From: Spinactinospora alkalitolerans
GTDB lineage: Bacteria > Actinomycetota > Actinomycetes > Streptosporangiales > Streptosporangiaceae
Reading direction: 5' to 3'
Assembly (NCBI RefSeq): GCF_013408795.1
Contig: NZ_JACCCC010000001.1
Coordinates: forward strand, 3,038,001 to 3,102,000
Length of the DNA: 64,000 nt
The notes under the pieces were generated by a model. The model had not been told where the DNA came from. It searched no databases and saw only the letters and a program-made list of their open reading frames with translations. Positions 1 to 8,868 of the stretch are shown piece after piece (position 1 is the stretch's first letter; the number at the start of each line of letters is the position of its first letter). The translations under genes and the position numbers were made by a program.

Positions 1-76
1 TCAGCACCGCGTCGCGCGCCGACGTCCCGGCGCATCCCTTGACGGGGTAGCAGGTCAGTTCGTCGATCACGGCCAC
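1..76 (-). CDS. MOSC-domain protein, N-terminal fragment (runs off window)
   Basis: Reading leftward from a GTG at position 76, the peptide begins VAVIDELTCYPVKGCAG, which matches the N-terminal beta-barrel start of MOSC proteins (the pattern xYPVKGCxG). MOSC proteins carry molybdenum cofactor or sulfur-transfer functions. Only about 25 codons lie in the window, so the call rests on this short motif. The alternative start is the GTG ending at position 70. Confidence 0.55.
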   Translation of the reverse strand, partial: MAVIDELTCYPVKGCAGTSARDAVL

Positions 77-350
77 GCGCCGACGCTACTACCCGCCGCC
101 GCGCCGATGGCGCCCCGGGTCCGCAGCGGCGGCCGCGCAGTCCCGTGCGCGGCCGCCGGTTCGCCGTCCGATGGAGGACGGGAACCGGATACGGACGAGG
201 CCCACGGCGCCGATCCCGGCCTGCGTGACGAGCTCGAGCGCCGCGCCCTCCGGCTGCCGCGCCGCCTGCCGGTTCCCCGTAGGTCAGTTGGCACCTGGTG
301 ACACGCTCCTTACCGGCACTCCTGCTTCGGCGGCCTGCTCGGCCGGTCGT
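77..350. other. Intergenic stretch with no supported gene
   Basis: GC-rich sequence between the MOSC fragment and the phosphotransferase gene. The open frames here are arginine/serine-rich low-complexity translations typical of non-coding high-GC DNA. I see no RNA gene or clear terminator. Confidence 0.5.
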
Positions 351-1265
351 TCAGCGGGCCGTTGCGATGAGGCGTCGCAGGGCGGTATGGGCGGGCGGCC
401 CCCAGGTGGGCTTGCCGCCTGGGCGGCCCTGGAGGCCAGCCTCTCCGATGAGGATGCCGACGAGGGCGCGCAGCACCGCGCAACCGCGGGCGCGGCGCAG
501 GGTCGCGGCGTCCGGGGCCGGCTGGTAGGCGTCATGGAAGCGGTCGGCGGCACCGTCCGGCAGCAGGATCCAAGCGGCGGCAAGGTCGCAGGCTGGATCG
601 CCCGCGCAGAGGTCCCCGAAGTCGATCACGCCGCAGAAGGCGCCGTCCGCGGTAAGGACGTTGGCCGGATGCAGGTCGGCGTGGAGCCACAGTGCCGGGC
701 CCGCCCAGTTGGGTGCGGCGGCGGCGTCTTCCCAGATGGCGCGGACGGCATCCGGGTCGGGGATCAGTCCCAGCTCGGTGGCCGAGGCGAGTTGCTCGGC
801 GAACTGCTCGGCGGCGTCAGCCAGTGGCCCCCCGCGGCCGCGGCCGGCGGGCGCCCCGCCGGGGGCAGGCCGGTGAAGAGCCGTAAGGAAGGCGGCCAAG
901 CTGTCGGCCGCGTCCGCAGCACGCGTGGCGGGGGCGCGGTCGGCGGGTGTGCCCGGTACCCAGGTGGTGACGATCCAGGGCCGCGGAAACCGCTCGGAGG
1001 GCTCGCCGAGGCGCTGCGGGACGGGGACCGGCAAAGGAAGATGCGGGGCGAGGGAGGGCAGCCAGGCGTGCTCCTTGCGCAGCAGCACGTCCGCGGACTC
1101 CGTCGCCCAGGGCAACCGGACGGCGAGGTCGTCGCCGAGCCGCCACAACTGGTTGTCCCAGCCACGCGCGCCGAGCCTCAGAGGGTGGTCAGCCAGGTCG
1201 GGGTGCTGGTCGCGCAACAGATCCCGGACCAGTTCCGCGGTGATCTCGATCTCGGTGACGGTCAT
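351..1265 (-). CDS. Aminoglycoside phosphotransferase (APH) family protein
   Basis: A 304-residue kinase-fold protein. The catalytic loop is HADLHPANVL at about residues 195-204 (H195, D197, H199, N202) and the metal-binding VIDFGD is at about 213-218, followed by GDPACDLAAAW. These define the APH/choline-kinase superfamily, which transfers ATP phosphate to a small hydroxylated substrate. The ATG at 1265 is preferred because upstream in-frame sequence is low-complexity. Substrate cannot be inferred: many actinomycete APH-fold proteins are not resistance enzymes. It stands alone and shows no operon partner. Confidence 0.88.
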   Translation of the reverse strand: MTVTEIEITAELVRDLLRDQHPDLADHPLRLGARGWDNQLWRLGDDLAVRLPWATESADVLLRKEHAWLPSLAPHLPLPVPVPQRLGEPSERFPRPWIVTTWVPGTPADRAPATRAADAADSLAAFLTALHRPAPGGAPAGRGRGGPLADAAEQFAEQLASATELGLIPDPDAVRAIWEDAAAAPNWAGPALWLHADLHPANVLTADGAFCGVIDFGDLCAGDPACDLAAAWILLPDGAADRFHDAYQPAPDAATLRRARGCAVLRALVGILIGEAGLQGRPGGKPTWGPPAHTALRRLIATAR

Positions 1266-1541
1266 GCAGGGCAACCATAGTCGGCGCCGCCCGACCGCTC
1301 CCCCTCGCGGTACGGAGGTTCCCGCTGTCATCCCTCGTCGGTGGCGTCCTTGTCGCGCAGGGCCCGCACCCCGACCCGAAGGGCGGCTTCCCGCCGAGCT
1401 CGGAGACGCCATGGCGCACTTGAAGGAGGCACTGATCCTCGGAGCGGGCGATCTCACGCAGCGCCTGGCTCTCGGCGGGATCCCCTAACGGCCACGGGAT
1501 CCTTGGGTGGCCCGAGCCCGCGCCGATCCGAGGTCGGGTAT

Positions 1542-2105
1542 TCAGCGCCTGGTCTCGTACCTGGTCAGGACCACGCCGTCGGGAAACGTCCGGGTCTCCA
1601 CCAGGTTCAGGTTCACCCAGTTGTCCAGGGCCGTGAAGAACGGCGTGCCGCCGCCCACCAGGACCGGGTGGGCGACGATCGCGTACTCGTCGATCAGCCC
1701 GGCCCGCATGGCCGCCGCAGCGAGGGTGGCGCCGCCGACGTCCATGGGACCGCCATCCTCAGTCTTGAGCCGGGTGATCTCGGTGACAGCATCGCCGGTG
1801 ACCAGGCGGGCGTTCCAGTCGACCGCGCTGGTCGTCGAGGAGAACACCACCTTCGGCATGTCCCGCCAGCGGCGGGCGAACTCGGTCTGCGCCGGTGTGG
1901 CGCCAGGCTGCTGGTCGGCGGTCGGCCAGTGGGAGCTCATCGTCTCCCACAGTTTGCGCCCGTACAGCGCCAGGCCCGTCGCCCCCACCCGGTCGGACCA
2001 CCACTGGAACAGCTCGTCGCTCGGCACGCTCCAGCCGAGGTCGTCGCCGGGCGCGACGATGTAGCCGTCCAGGCTCAGGTTCATGCCAAAGGTCAGTTTC
2101 CGCAT
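1542..2105 (-). CDS. Dihydrofolate reductase / RibD C-terminal domain family protein
   Basis: 187 residues starting MRKLTFGMNLSLDGYI, the usual opening of RibD-C/DHFR-like proteins common in actinomycetes. VDVGGATLAAAAMRAGLIDEY-type sequence and HPVLVGGGTPFF in the C-terminal half form the NADPH-binding side of the fold. The family includes riboflavin-pathway reductases but most solo members have no assigned substrate. The ATG at 2105 fits the family's usual length; an upstream ATG at 2147 would add a non-conserved 14 residues. Confidence 0.85.
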   Translation of the reverse strand: MRKLTFGMNLSLDGYIVAPGDDLGWSVPSDELFQWWSDRVGATGLALYGRKLWETMSSHWPTADQQPGATPAQTEFARRWRDMPKVVFSSTTSAVDWNARLVTGDAVTEITRLKTEDGGPMDVGGATLAAAAMRAGLIDEYAIVAHPVLVGGGTPFFTALDNWVNLNLVETRTFPDGVVLTRYETRR

Positions 2106-2220
2106 GGCGTCAGTCTCCCGTGAGTCCGTATTCGGCGTACAGACCAAAACGGCGCGGATAATTCATCGGTCAGACCACACCGAGGGCCGGTTGGGGTCGC
2201 GGCAGTAATCGCGCCTCTCG

Positions 2221-2469
2221 GCCCTGACTTGCAGCGAGGCGACCTTCCAACGCATTCGCGATGACCTGAGCACCCTCGGCATCCCGGACGACATGACCCC
2301 CGCCAAGCTCCGCCTCGCCAGGGTGTCCATGGGGCAGCCCGACACCAACGTCGGCGACCTGTGCAAGGAGCTAGGCGTCACCCGTCAGACCCTCTACCGC
2401 CACGTCTCACCCACCGGCGAGCTCCGCGAGGACGGGCGCAAGCTCTTGTCCCGGGCCCGAGGCAAGTGA
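2221..2469 (+). pseudogene. Serine recombinase (resolvase/invertase) C-terminal remnant
   Basis: From ATG 2293 the frame reads MTPAKLRLARVSMGQ, then GVTRQTLYRHVSPTGELR and ends at TGA 2467-2469. This is the C-terminal helix-turn-helix region of Hin/resolvase-type serine recombinases. The catalytic N-terminal domain (about 130 residues with the nucleophilic serine) is missing, so the gene is dead. The in-frame sequence from 2221 to 2293 is not clearly recombinase. It marks an old mobile-element scar. Confidence 0.6.
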
Positions 2470-2541
2470 GCCGGCGGAGCCGTCCCCACAAGCGGATCCT
2501 TCAGCGGACACCATCTATGGAGACCGGAGTGGGCTCGCGTG

Positions 2542-3753
2542 TCAGGTTGCCTGGGGTCCCCAGGCGTGGCGGTTCCTCAAGGCGGGCTTCTTGCCCAGGT
2601 GACCCTCCCGCACCAGGATCGCCAGCGAGTCCATGACCACGCGTGAGCTTAGTAGCGCGGTCTGCTCGGCCCAGTCGTAGGGCGGGGCGCACTCGACGAC
2701 CTCGAGCCCGGCCAGACCGGGTGCGGAGACCATGCGGATGAGGTTGAGCGCTTCCCGGGGCAGCAACCCGCCCGGTTCCGGCCAACCGGTGCCGGGGCTG
2801 AATCCGGAGTCGATCACGTCGATATCGAAAGACAAATAGACCGCTTTGGCGTCCTTCCAGGCGACTTCCAGCGCGGTTTCGGCGACCTTTTCGATGCCCA
2901 CCCTTTCGATGTCACCGACGGTGATGATGGTGGTGCCCCGCTCACGGCTGACCTTGACCCCCGCTCGGGGCGGCTGCCAGCCTCCGATGCCGATTTGCAC
3001 GAGGTTGGTGGCCGGGGCGTTGGTGAGGTTGGTGGCGTGGAACCACGGGGTGCTGTGCATCCGCTCGTCCAGGTCGGTCTCTTGGGTGTCGACGTGGCGG
3101 TCGAAGTGGATGATCCCGATGTTGCCGTCCACGTGTGGGGAGATGCCGCGGATCGTGGGGTATCCGATCGAGTGGTCCCCGCCCAGGACGACCGGGAAGA
3201 CCCCGCGCTGGTAGACGTGGGCCATCGCTTGGCTGATTTGGTCGAAAGACTTCTCCAGATTGCCCGGAATCGTGAAGATGTCGCCGATGTCGACGATGTT
3301 CAGCTGCTCACGCAGATCTACCCCCAGCTCGTAGCTGTAGGTACCGAACACGTTGGTTGAGCGCCGGATCCCTTGGGGGCCGAATCGGGCACCGGGACGG
3401 TAGGTGGCCCCGGAATCCAGCGGCGCACCGAACACTGCGACCTCGGCGTCCTCGACCTCGTTGACGTCCTCCAGGTAGGGGGTGTTCAGGAATGTTCCGC
3501 GCTCACCGGCGAAGTGCGGCAGCTCCCCGCGGGAGAAGGTCGGGATCGTCCGGTCCACCAGTGTCGGGGAACCCGATAGGCCGTAGGCCAGACCCCGCTG
3601 GATCTCCTCGTCGTGGCGGAACTGCGAGAGGCGCGCCTCCGCCTCCATTGCCCACTTGCCCTCCTTCTGCGCGAAGGCATCGCTGTGGGAGTGCCCGCCG
3701 GGGCCGTGGGAATGGCTGTCCGGGTTACCCTCCGGGTGCTCGTGATCGGACAT
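2542..3753 (-). CDS. Agmatinase/ureohydrolase family, guanidine-hydrolase-like
   Basis: 403 residues, longer than classical agmatinases (about 300-320) because of a His-rich N-terminal extension of about 90 residues. Ureohydrolase metal motifs are present: GGDHS, then HFDRHVDTQ (canonical HFDAHxD, Ala replaced by Arg) and SFDIDVID. The segment GFSPGTGWPEPGG contains a Trp-Pro that I associate with the long, nickel-dependent guanidine hydrolases (GdmH/Sll1077 type) rather than agmatinases; that subfamily assignment is from memory and is an inference. ATG 3753 is preceded by GGAGGA. The reaction would release urea from a guanidino substrate. No nickel-insertion genes (hypA/hypB) lie nearby. Confidence 0.85.
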   Translation of the reverse strand: MSDHEHPEGNPDSHSHGPGGHSHSDAFAQKEGKWAMEAEARLSQFRHDEEIQRGLAYGLSGSPTLVDRTIPTFSRGELPHFAGERGTFLNTPYLEDVNEVEDAEVAVFGAPLDSGATYRPGARFGPQGIRRSTNVFGTYSYELGVDLREQLNIVDIGDIFTIPGNLEKSFDQISQAMAHVYQRGVFPVVLGGDHSIGYPTIRGISPHVDGNIGIIHFDRHVDTQETDLDERMHSTPWFHATNLTNAPATNLVQIGIGGWQPPRAGVKVSRERGTTIITVGDIERVGIEKVAETALEVAWKDAKAVYLSFDIDVIDSGFSPGTGWPEPGGLLPREALNLIRMVSAPGLAGLEVVECAPPYDWAEQTALLSSRVVMDSLAILVREGHLGKKPALRNRHAWGPQAT

Positions 3754-3950
3754 GACATCCTCCGTCCCGGCCGCCTGGCTGCGCCTCCGGGTGCGGCCGT
3801 CCTCATCGACAGGGCCACGCTTTGATCCTGTACCGAGACTAGCCCGCGGCCGTCGGGGCGTCCATCGCCCGCCGCTACACCAGCAGGAACGTCCGACCGC
3901 GGAGCCACGACTCCCGATCCTCCGGCGCAGCCCCGGTCGCCCGGGGAGGC

Positions 3951-4871
3951 TCAGGAGAACACTGCGATGCCATAGACCGCGAAGACCACGAGATGGGCTG
4001 CGCCGTGCATCGCGGTCACCTTCTGAGCGGCGAACGTCGTCACCGACAGCAGCAGCGTGACGCCCAGGAGCAGCAGGTTGGCCGGGGACTCGGCCAGCAC
4101 GACGGCCTGACCGGTGAGCAGTCCGATGACGAGGACGACCGGGATGGTCAATCCGACGGTCGAGACCAGCGCGCCATGACACAGGTTGCTCACGCGCTGG
4201 ATCTCACCCTGTAAAGCAGCGCGCACCGACGTGATCGACTCGGGCAGGAAGACGATGATCGCGATGAGGATGCCGGAGAGTGCGACCGGTGCCCCGACAC
4301 GACCGAGCCCGTCGTCGAGCAGCGTGGCCATGTCGTGGGAGAGCAGCACGATGGGCAGGACGGTCGCGACGAGCAGTCCCATCCGCAGCAGCACTTCGGA
4401 GCGGTGCTCGGCGATGACCTGGACGATGTTGGTGTGCTCAGTCTCGGGACCGGCCGAGTCGTGCCCGGCGAGGCGGACGGTCAGCCGTGGATCGACCTCC
4501 CGGAAGTCAGCGGCCTGCTTGCCCATCTGGCGGACGAGGAAGAAGGCGTAGAGGCCGAGGGTCAGCACAATGACGGGAGTCTCCTGCCCCACTGTGTAGG
4601 CGCCGTCGCGGCCGATCAGGGCCGGCAGCGCGAGGGCCAGCGCGGAGAGCACCACGAGCAGGGCCAGGTACGCGGAGGTACCAGTGCGGTTGTGGCTGAG
4701 GTCACCGTGCTTGATGCCGCCGACGAGAAGTGACAGGCCGATGACCGCGTTGAGGATGATCATCGACACGGCCATCACCGAGTCCCGGGCGATGGTGGTG
4801 TGCTCGCCGGGGCCCAGCATGACCGCAGCGATGAGCACCACCTCAATCACCACGATCGACTCGACCCCCGG
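3951..4871 (-). pseudogene. chaA: Calcium/proton antiporter (ChaA/CaCA family), N-terminally truncated
   Basis: About 305 residues of hydrophobic sequence carrying both CaCA alpha-repeat regions: IEVVLIAAVML near the start of the fragment and HGALVSTVGLTIP/FLPESITS in the second half. It ends normally with TGA at 3951-3953. ChaA proteins are about 360 residues and have a further 60-100 residues before the IEVVLI segment. Here a stop (TGA 4872-4874) lies only six codons upstream of the first possible GTG start at 4853, and the sequence beyond belongs to another gene. The first alpha-repeat is therefore cut, and transport function is unlikely. Confidence 0.75.
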
Positions 4872-5072
4872 TCAGCGCCGCGGTGAGGTCGGCGGCGTCC
4901 AGAGGCGGCTCCTCCGGTCCGATCTGGGCGCTGCCGGCGGCCAGATCGGTGATGCGACGCACGGCGTCCAGCGGCTCCATGGGCATGCGGCGCTCCTCCC
5001 AGCGCCTGCGGGCCTCGCCGTCGGCGTGGCGCTCGGTGATGCGGAACAGGGCGGTGTAGACCCGCTCCCTGC
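4872..5072 (-). pseudogene. Small actinomycete protein fragment fused against the ChaA stump
   Basis: The minus-strand frame reads YTALFRITERHADGEARRRW, EERRMPMEPLDAVRRITDLA and then DAADLTAALT before running into the ChaA junction near 4868-4872. The composition is a typical conserved actinomycete small-protein pattern, possibly the N-terminal half of a DNA-binding-like protein, but I cannot name it. No start codon with a ribosome-binding site is evident upstream and the C-terminus is lost, so both ends look damaged. Confidence 0.4.
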
Positions 5073-5159
5073 GGGCTTCGCCGGGGTCGGGGCCGGTGCC
5101 GGGCCGGCAACCCGCACACCTGGCTGGGGCCGGCCTCCTGCGGCGGCCTGCTGGGCTCG

Positions 5160-5546
5160 TCAGGGGCGGTACCGGATCGGGTGGTCCTCGGGGACCTCGA
5201 CCACGCAGATGCGCAGGCCGTCGGGGTCGGCGATCCACATCTCGACCAGCCCCCACGGCTCCTTGCGGGGTTCGCGCAGGATGGCCGCGCCGCGCCCGAC
5301 CAGTTCCCGGTGGGCCTCCTCGGCGTCGGGCACCTGCATCCACAGTTGGGTCGCCGACGCCTCGGGCGGCCGGTCGGCGCCGGAGGAGACCTCCAGGAAC
5401 CCGCCGCCGAGGAAGAACACGGTGCCGCGCCGGGGTCCGGTCCCGAACTCCCGGTAGACGGCCAGGCCGAGTGTGTCGCGGTAGAAGGCGCGGCTGCGCT
5501 CCAGGTCGGTGGGGCGGAGCAGGATGCGGCTGCTGAGAACGTTCAT
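5160..5546 (-). CDS. VOC (glyoxalase/bleomycin resistance/dioxygenase) family protein
   Basis: 128 residues with two beta-alpha-beta-beta-beta modules. It opens SSRILLRPTDLERSRAFYRD, the standard VOC start, and ends EMWIADPDGLRICVVEVPEDHP, which carries the usual late metal ligand region. Single-domain proteins of this size act as dimers on small lactoyl-, aromatic- or drug-type ligands. No substrate can be read from context. Confidence 0.88.
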   Translation of the reverse strand: MNVLSSRILLRPTDLERSRAFYRDTLGLAVYREFGTGPRRGTVFFLGGGFLEVSSGADRPPEASATQLWMQVPDAEEAHRELVGRGAAILREPRKEPWGLVEMWIADPDGLRICVVEVPEDHPIRYRP

Positions 5547-5724
5547 GCCGGTGGTTCTTCCGCCGATCGGCGGTTTCCATTCCCCCGAGCGGCCCCGGCT
5601 CGAAAGAGGCCGGCCGTCCGCGGTTCAGGGGTGTGTTCCGGCGGCGGCAGAGCACACGGCCTTTGAAGACCTCAGTGGGTTTTTCGCCTGGCCGGCCGGC
5701 GGATTGGGTGGAGTACGCCTGCGG

Positions 5725-6258
5725 TCAGGCGCGGCCGCGCAGGGGCTGCAGCTCGGTGGCCGAGGTGATGCGCCGCAGGGCGGTGAGTCCGGGCCGCGGG
5801 GCGGTGGCGAAGAGGCGGATGAGGAAGGGGCCCGGGACCGCTGCGGCGGCCACCCAGGAATCGGGCGTGCTGAGCACCGTGAACGCCTGCGCGGCGCCGT
5901 CGAGCGCGATGTGGCGCTGCGACCAGGCCGACCCTTCGGGCAGCGGCAGCGGCCGGGCGTCGAGGGCGCCGTTCATCCGCCGCTGCATGAAGTCGCGCTC
6001 CACGCAGAACCCGCGGACGTGCCGGGGGTCGGGCCCGGTGCCGGTGTCCCAGCGGCGCGTCGCGATCTCCACGCCGGCCTCCCCGGCGAAGTCCACGACG
6101 ACCTTGGCCGGCAGCTCCTCGCCCGGATGCGTCGTGGTGGCGGTGATGCGGCCCTGCTCCGGGCCGTCGACGGGGGCGTAGAGCGGGATCGCGGCGAGCA
6201 GGTCCTGCAGCGCCACGCTGTGCGGGATGCGCGCGGCTCCCGCGTCGCCGGTGTCCAC
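5725..6258 (-). CDS. Conserved hypothetical protein (177 aa)
   Basis: I do not recognise this protein. It is a soluble, alpha/beta-looking sequence without transmembrane segments, signal peptide or cysteine motifs (one Cys, in GFCVERDF). Codon use is typical of the region and the frame is clean from ATG 6258 to the stop at 5725. It is followed by no obvious partner and lies next to, but is not tightly coupled with, the MerR gene upstream. Confidence 0.55.
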   Translation of the reverse strand: MDTGDAGAARIPHSVALQDLLAAIPLYAPVDGPEQGRITATTTHPGEELPAKVVVDFAGEAGVEIATRRWDTGTGPDPRHVRGFCVERDFMQRRMNGALDARPLPLPEGSAWSQRHIALDGAAQAFTVLSTPDSWVAAAAVPGPFLIRLFATAPRPGLTALRRITSATELQPLRGRA

Positions 6259-6357
6259 GTGCCGCTCCCCCTCGTCGCGCCCGGATGGGCCCGTCCTTCT
6301 CCCCCACCCGCTCCTCGCAGCGACGCTACCGCATGGGCGCGCGCGACCGGGGCGCGC

Positions 6358-7194
6358 TCACCGCCGCGCCGCCCCGTCGTCCTGCGCCTCGCCGCCGGGG
6401 GCGTGCAGGGAGCGCAGGATCTCGCCGAGTTCGTCGCCGATGCGCCGGTCCATGGCGCGGGCGAACTCGACGAGCACGGTGGTCTCGGCCACCGGGCGCA
6501 GCCGCTCCACGATCCGGGTCAGCCGGGCGATCTCCTCGGTGGAGGGCAGTTCGTCCCGCTCCTCGACCAGGTGCCGGCGCACCAGGTCGACGAAGAGCGC
6601 GGCGAGCCGGTCGGCGTGGTCCTGGACGTCGCGGCCGGCCCGCAGCACCGCCGACAGGGGGATGCCCTCGCGCACCAGCGTGGTCGAGGTCTCCAGCAGC
6701 CGGCGGCTGAGGTGGGCGACGTGGGCGCCCTCGTCGCGGATGTAGCCGAGCTCCTCGGCCTCGCGCAGCGCTTCGGGCGTCACCTGGTGGCCGTAGGCCG
6801 CCGAGAGCTCCTCCCAGCTCATCCGCACGGGCGCGTCGTCGCCCCAGGGGGCGGTGACCGCCTCTTCGAAGCCGAGCAGGTCGGCGACGTCGCGGCCCTT
6901 CTCCCAGGCGCTGAGCAGTTCGGCGATCCCGCCGAGGGTGTGGCCGCGCTCCAGCAGCCGGGCGATGACGCGCAGCCGGGCCAGGTGGGCCTCGGAGTAC
7001 CAGGCGAGGCGGCCCGAGCGCCGGGGCGCGGGCAGCAGGCGGCGCTCCTGGTAGTAGCGGACGGTCCGGACGGGGACGCCGGCGGCCTCCGCGAGGTCGT
7101 CGATCCGGTACTCGCGCGTTCCGGGCTCGTCCGCCCCCTCGTCAACCACGACGCCAGCATAGTCGCGCCGAACTCTTCCAATGCTCATTGTCAT
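6358..7194 (-). CDS. MerR family transcriptional regulator
   Basis: 278 residues. The winged-helix DNA-binding domain is at about residues 28-100: YRIDDLAEAAGVPVRTVRYY, then ERRLLPAPRRSGRLAWYSEAH. The long helical C-terminal half has no conserved cysteines, so it is not a metal sensor of the classical type. It is divergent from the Baeyer-Villiger monooxygenase operon, with only 63 bp between start codons, and very probably controls that operon. Alternative start: ATG 7188. Confidence 0.88.
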   Translation of the reverse strand: MTMSIGRVRRDYAGVVVDEGADEPGTREYRIDDLAEAAGVPVRTVRYYQERRLLPAPRRSGRLAWYSEAHLARLRVIARLLERGHTLGGIAELLSAWEKGRDVADLLGFEEAVTAPWGDDAPVRMSWEELSAAYGHQVTPEALREAEELGYIRDEGAHVAHLSRRLLETSTTLVREGIPLSAVLRAGRDVQDHADRLAALFVDLVRRHLVEERDELPSTEEIARLTRIVERLRPVAETTVLVEFARAMDRRIGDELGEILRSLHAPGGEAQDDGAARR

Positions 7195-7223
7195 GGTTTA
7201 CGCTCAAGATCCTGCCAGTAAAC
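7178..7223. promoter_or_regulatory. Divergent MerR/monooxygenase promoter with inverted repeats
   Basis: The 63-bp divergent gap contains inverted repeat GTTTAC (7196-7201) and GTAAAC (7218-7223), separated by 16 bp. A second pair, CAATG-CT-CATTG, overlaps the MerR start (about 7179-7190). Dyads of this kind in a divergent promoter are typical MerR binding sites; assignment is by position. Confidence 0.45.
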
Positions 7224-7257
7224 ACTGGCTCAATGATCGTGGTCGAGAGGGATTGGT

Positions 7258-8868
7258 ATGGGATCGGGAAAAGACGCGTCCACGGCGCCCCCGCGGTCCG
7301 CGGCCCCGGGGCCGCGGCAGGACGCCGCCGGAGGCGACGGCACCGTCCGGCACGTGCGCGTGGCGGCCATCGGAGCCGGCTTCGGCGGGCTCGGCCTGGC
7401 CGTGCGGCTGCGCCAGGCCGGGATCACCGACTTCACGGTGCTGGAGCGCGCCGACTCCGTGGGCGGCACCTGGCGTGACAACACCTACCCGGGGTGCGCC
7501 TGCGACGTCCCCTCGCACCTGTACTCCTTCTCCTTCGCCCCCAACCCGCACTGGCCGCGCAGCTTCTCCGGCCAGCCGCACATCCGCGCCTACCTGGAGG
7601 AGGTGACCGAGCGCCACGGCCTGCGGCCGCACCTGGAGTTCGACAGCGAGGTCCTCGAAGCCCGCTGGGACGCCGCCGCCGCGCGCTGGCACGTGCGCAC
7701 CTCCCGCTCCGAGCTCACCTGCGACGTGCTGGTCTCGGCCTCCGGCGCGCTGTCCGACCCCGCCATCCCCGACATCCCCGGCATCGACGCCTTCCCCGGA
7801 ACCGTCTTCCACTCCGCGCGCTGGGACCACGACACCGACCTGACCGGAAAGCGCGTGGCGGTGGTGGGCACCGGCGCCTCGGCGATCCAGATCGTGCCCA
7901 GCATCCAGCCCGAGGTCGAACGGCTCGTGCTGCTGCAGCGCACCCCCGCCTGGGTGATGCCGCGGGCCGACCGCCGCATCACCCGGGCCGAGCAGTGGAT
8001 GTACCGCAACGTCCCGCTGGCCCAGCGGATCAGCCGCAGCGGGATCTATCTGACCCGGGAGTCCTCCGTCGGCGCGTTCGTGCGCTTCCCCGCCCTGCTG
8101 CGCCTGGCCTCGGGACTGGCGCGCCGACACCTGCGCCGCGCGGTCAAGGACCCCGGGCTGCGCGCCAAGCTCACCCCCGACTTCACCATGGGGTGCAAGC
8201 GCATCCTGCTGTCCAACGACTACTACCCGGCGCTGGCCCGGCCCAACGTCGACGTGGTGGCCTCGGGGCTGGCGGAGGTGCGGGGCAGCACGGTCGTGGC
8301 CGCAGACGGAACCGAGCACGAGGTCGACGCGATCGTCTTCGGCACCGGCTTCCAGGTCACCGACATGCCCATCGGCGAGCGCGTCTTCGGCGCCGCCGGC
8401 CGCTCCCTGGCCCAGGAGTGGCGGAGCGGCATGCAGGCGCTGCGCGGCACCGCCGTCGCCGGCTTCCCCAACTTCTTCACGATCGTGGGCCCCAACACCG
8501 GGCTCGGCCACACCTCGATGATCTTCATGATCGAGTCCCAGCTCAACTACGTGATCGACGCGCTGCGCCGCCTGGAGGCGCCGGGGGTGGCCGCGATCGA
8601 GCCCAAACCCGAGGCCCAGCGCGCCTGGAACGACGACCTGCACCGCAGGATGGGGCGCACCGTGTGGTCGACGGGCGGCTGCGCGAGCTGGTACCTCGAC
8701 GCCAACGGGCGCAACACCACGCTGTGGCCCGGCTCCACCATGCGGTTCCGGCGCGCGACCCGCCGGCTCAAACCCTCGGAGTACTCCCCCATCGCCCCGC
8801 CCGCCTCCCCGCCGACCGCGCCGGCGGCCGCCCCCGAGCACACCATCGCGGTGGAGGCCTCCCGATGA
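7258..8868 (+). CDS. Flavin-containing Baeyer-Villiger-type monooxygenase
   Basis: 536 residues. The FAD Rossmann motif is GAGFGGLG (about residues 39-46). The BVMO fingerprint FxGxxxHxxxW is exact: FPGTVFHSARW at about 179-189. The NADPH motif VVGTGASAIQI follows at about 200. The N-terminal 30 residues are a variable extension. BVMOs insert oxygen next to a ketone to give an ester or lactone. It overlaps the next gene by ATGA and sits beside a hydrolase and an SDR start, the same gene order idea as mycobacterial mymA-type operons, in which ketone, ester and alcohol are interconverted. Confidence 0.92.
   Translation: MGSGKDASTAPPRSAAPGPRQDAAGGDGTVRHVRVAAIGAGFGGLGLAVRLRQAGITDFTVLERADSVGGTWRDNTYPGCACDVPSHLYSFSFAPNPHWPRSFSGQPHIRAYLEEVTERHGLRPHLEFDSEVLEARWDAAAARWHVRTSRSELTCDVLVSASGALSDPAIPDIPGIDAFPGTVFHSARWDHDTDLTGKRVAVVGTGASAIQIVPSIQPEVERLVLLQRTPAWVMPRADRRITRAEQWMYRNVPLAQRISRSGIYLTRESSVGAFVRFPALLRLASGLARRHLRRAVKDPGLRAKLTPDFTMGCKRILLSNDYYPALARPNVDVVASGLAEVRGSTVVAADGTEHEVDAIVFGTGFQVTDMPIGERVFGAAGRSLAQEWRSGMQALRGTAVAGFPNFFTIVGPNTGLGHTSMIFMIESQLNYVIDALRRLEAPGVAAIEPKPEAQRAWNDDLHRRMGRTVWSTGGCASWYLDANGRNTTLWPGSTMRFRRATRRLKPSEYSPIAPPASPPTAPAAAPEHTIAVEASR

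Noticed and set aside
3754-3950. Possible guanidine riboswitch before the ureohydrolase
   Set aside because: I read the minus strand for ykkC-like and tandem ACGR-loop hairpins; scattered ACGG tetranucleotides occur but none is in a supported stem pair.
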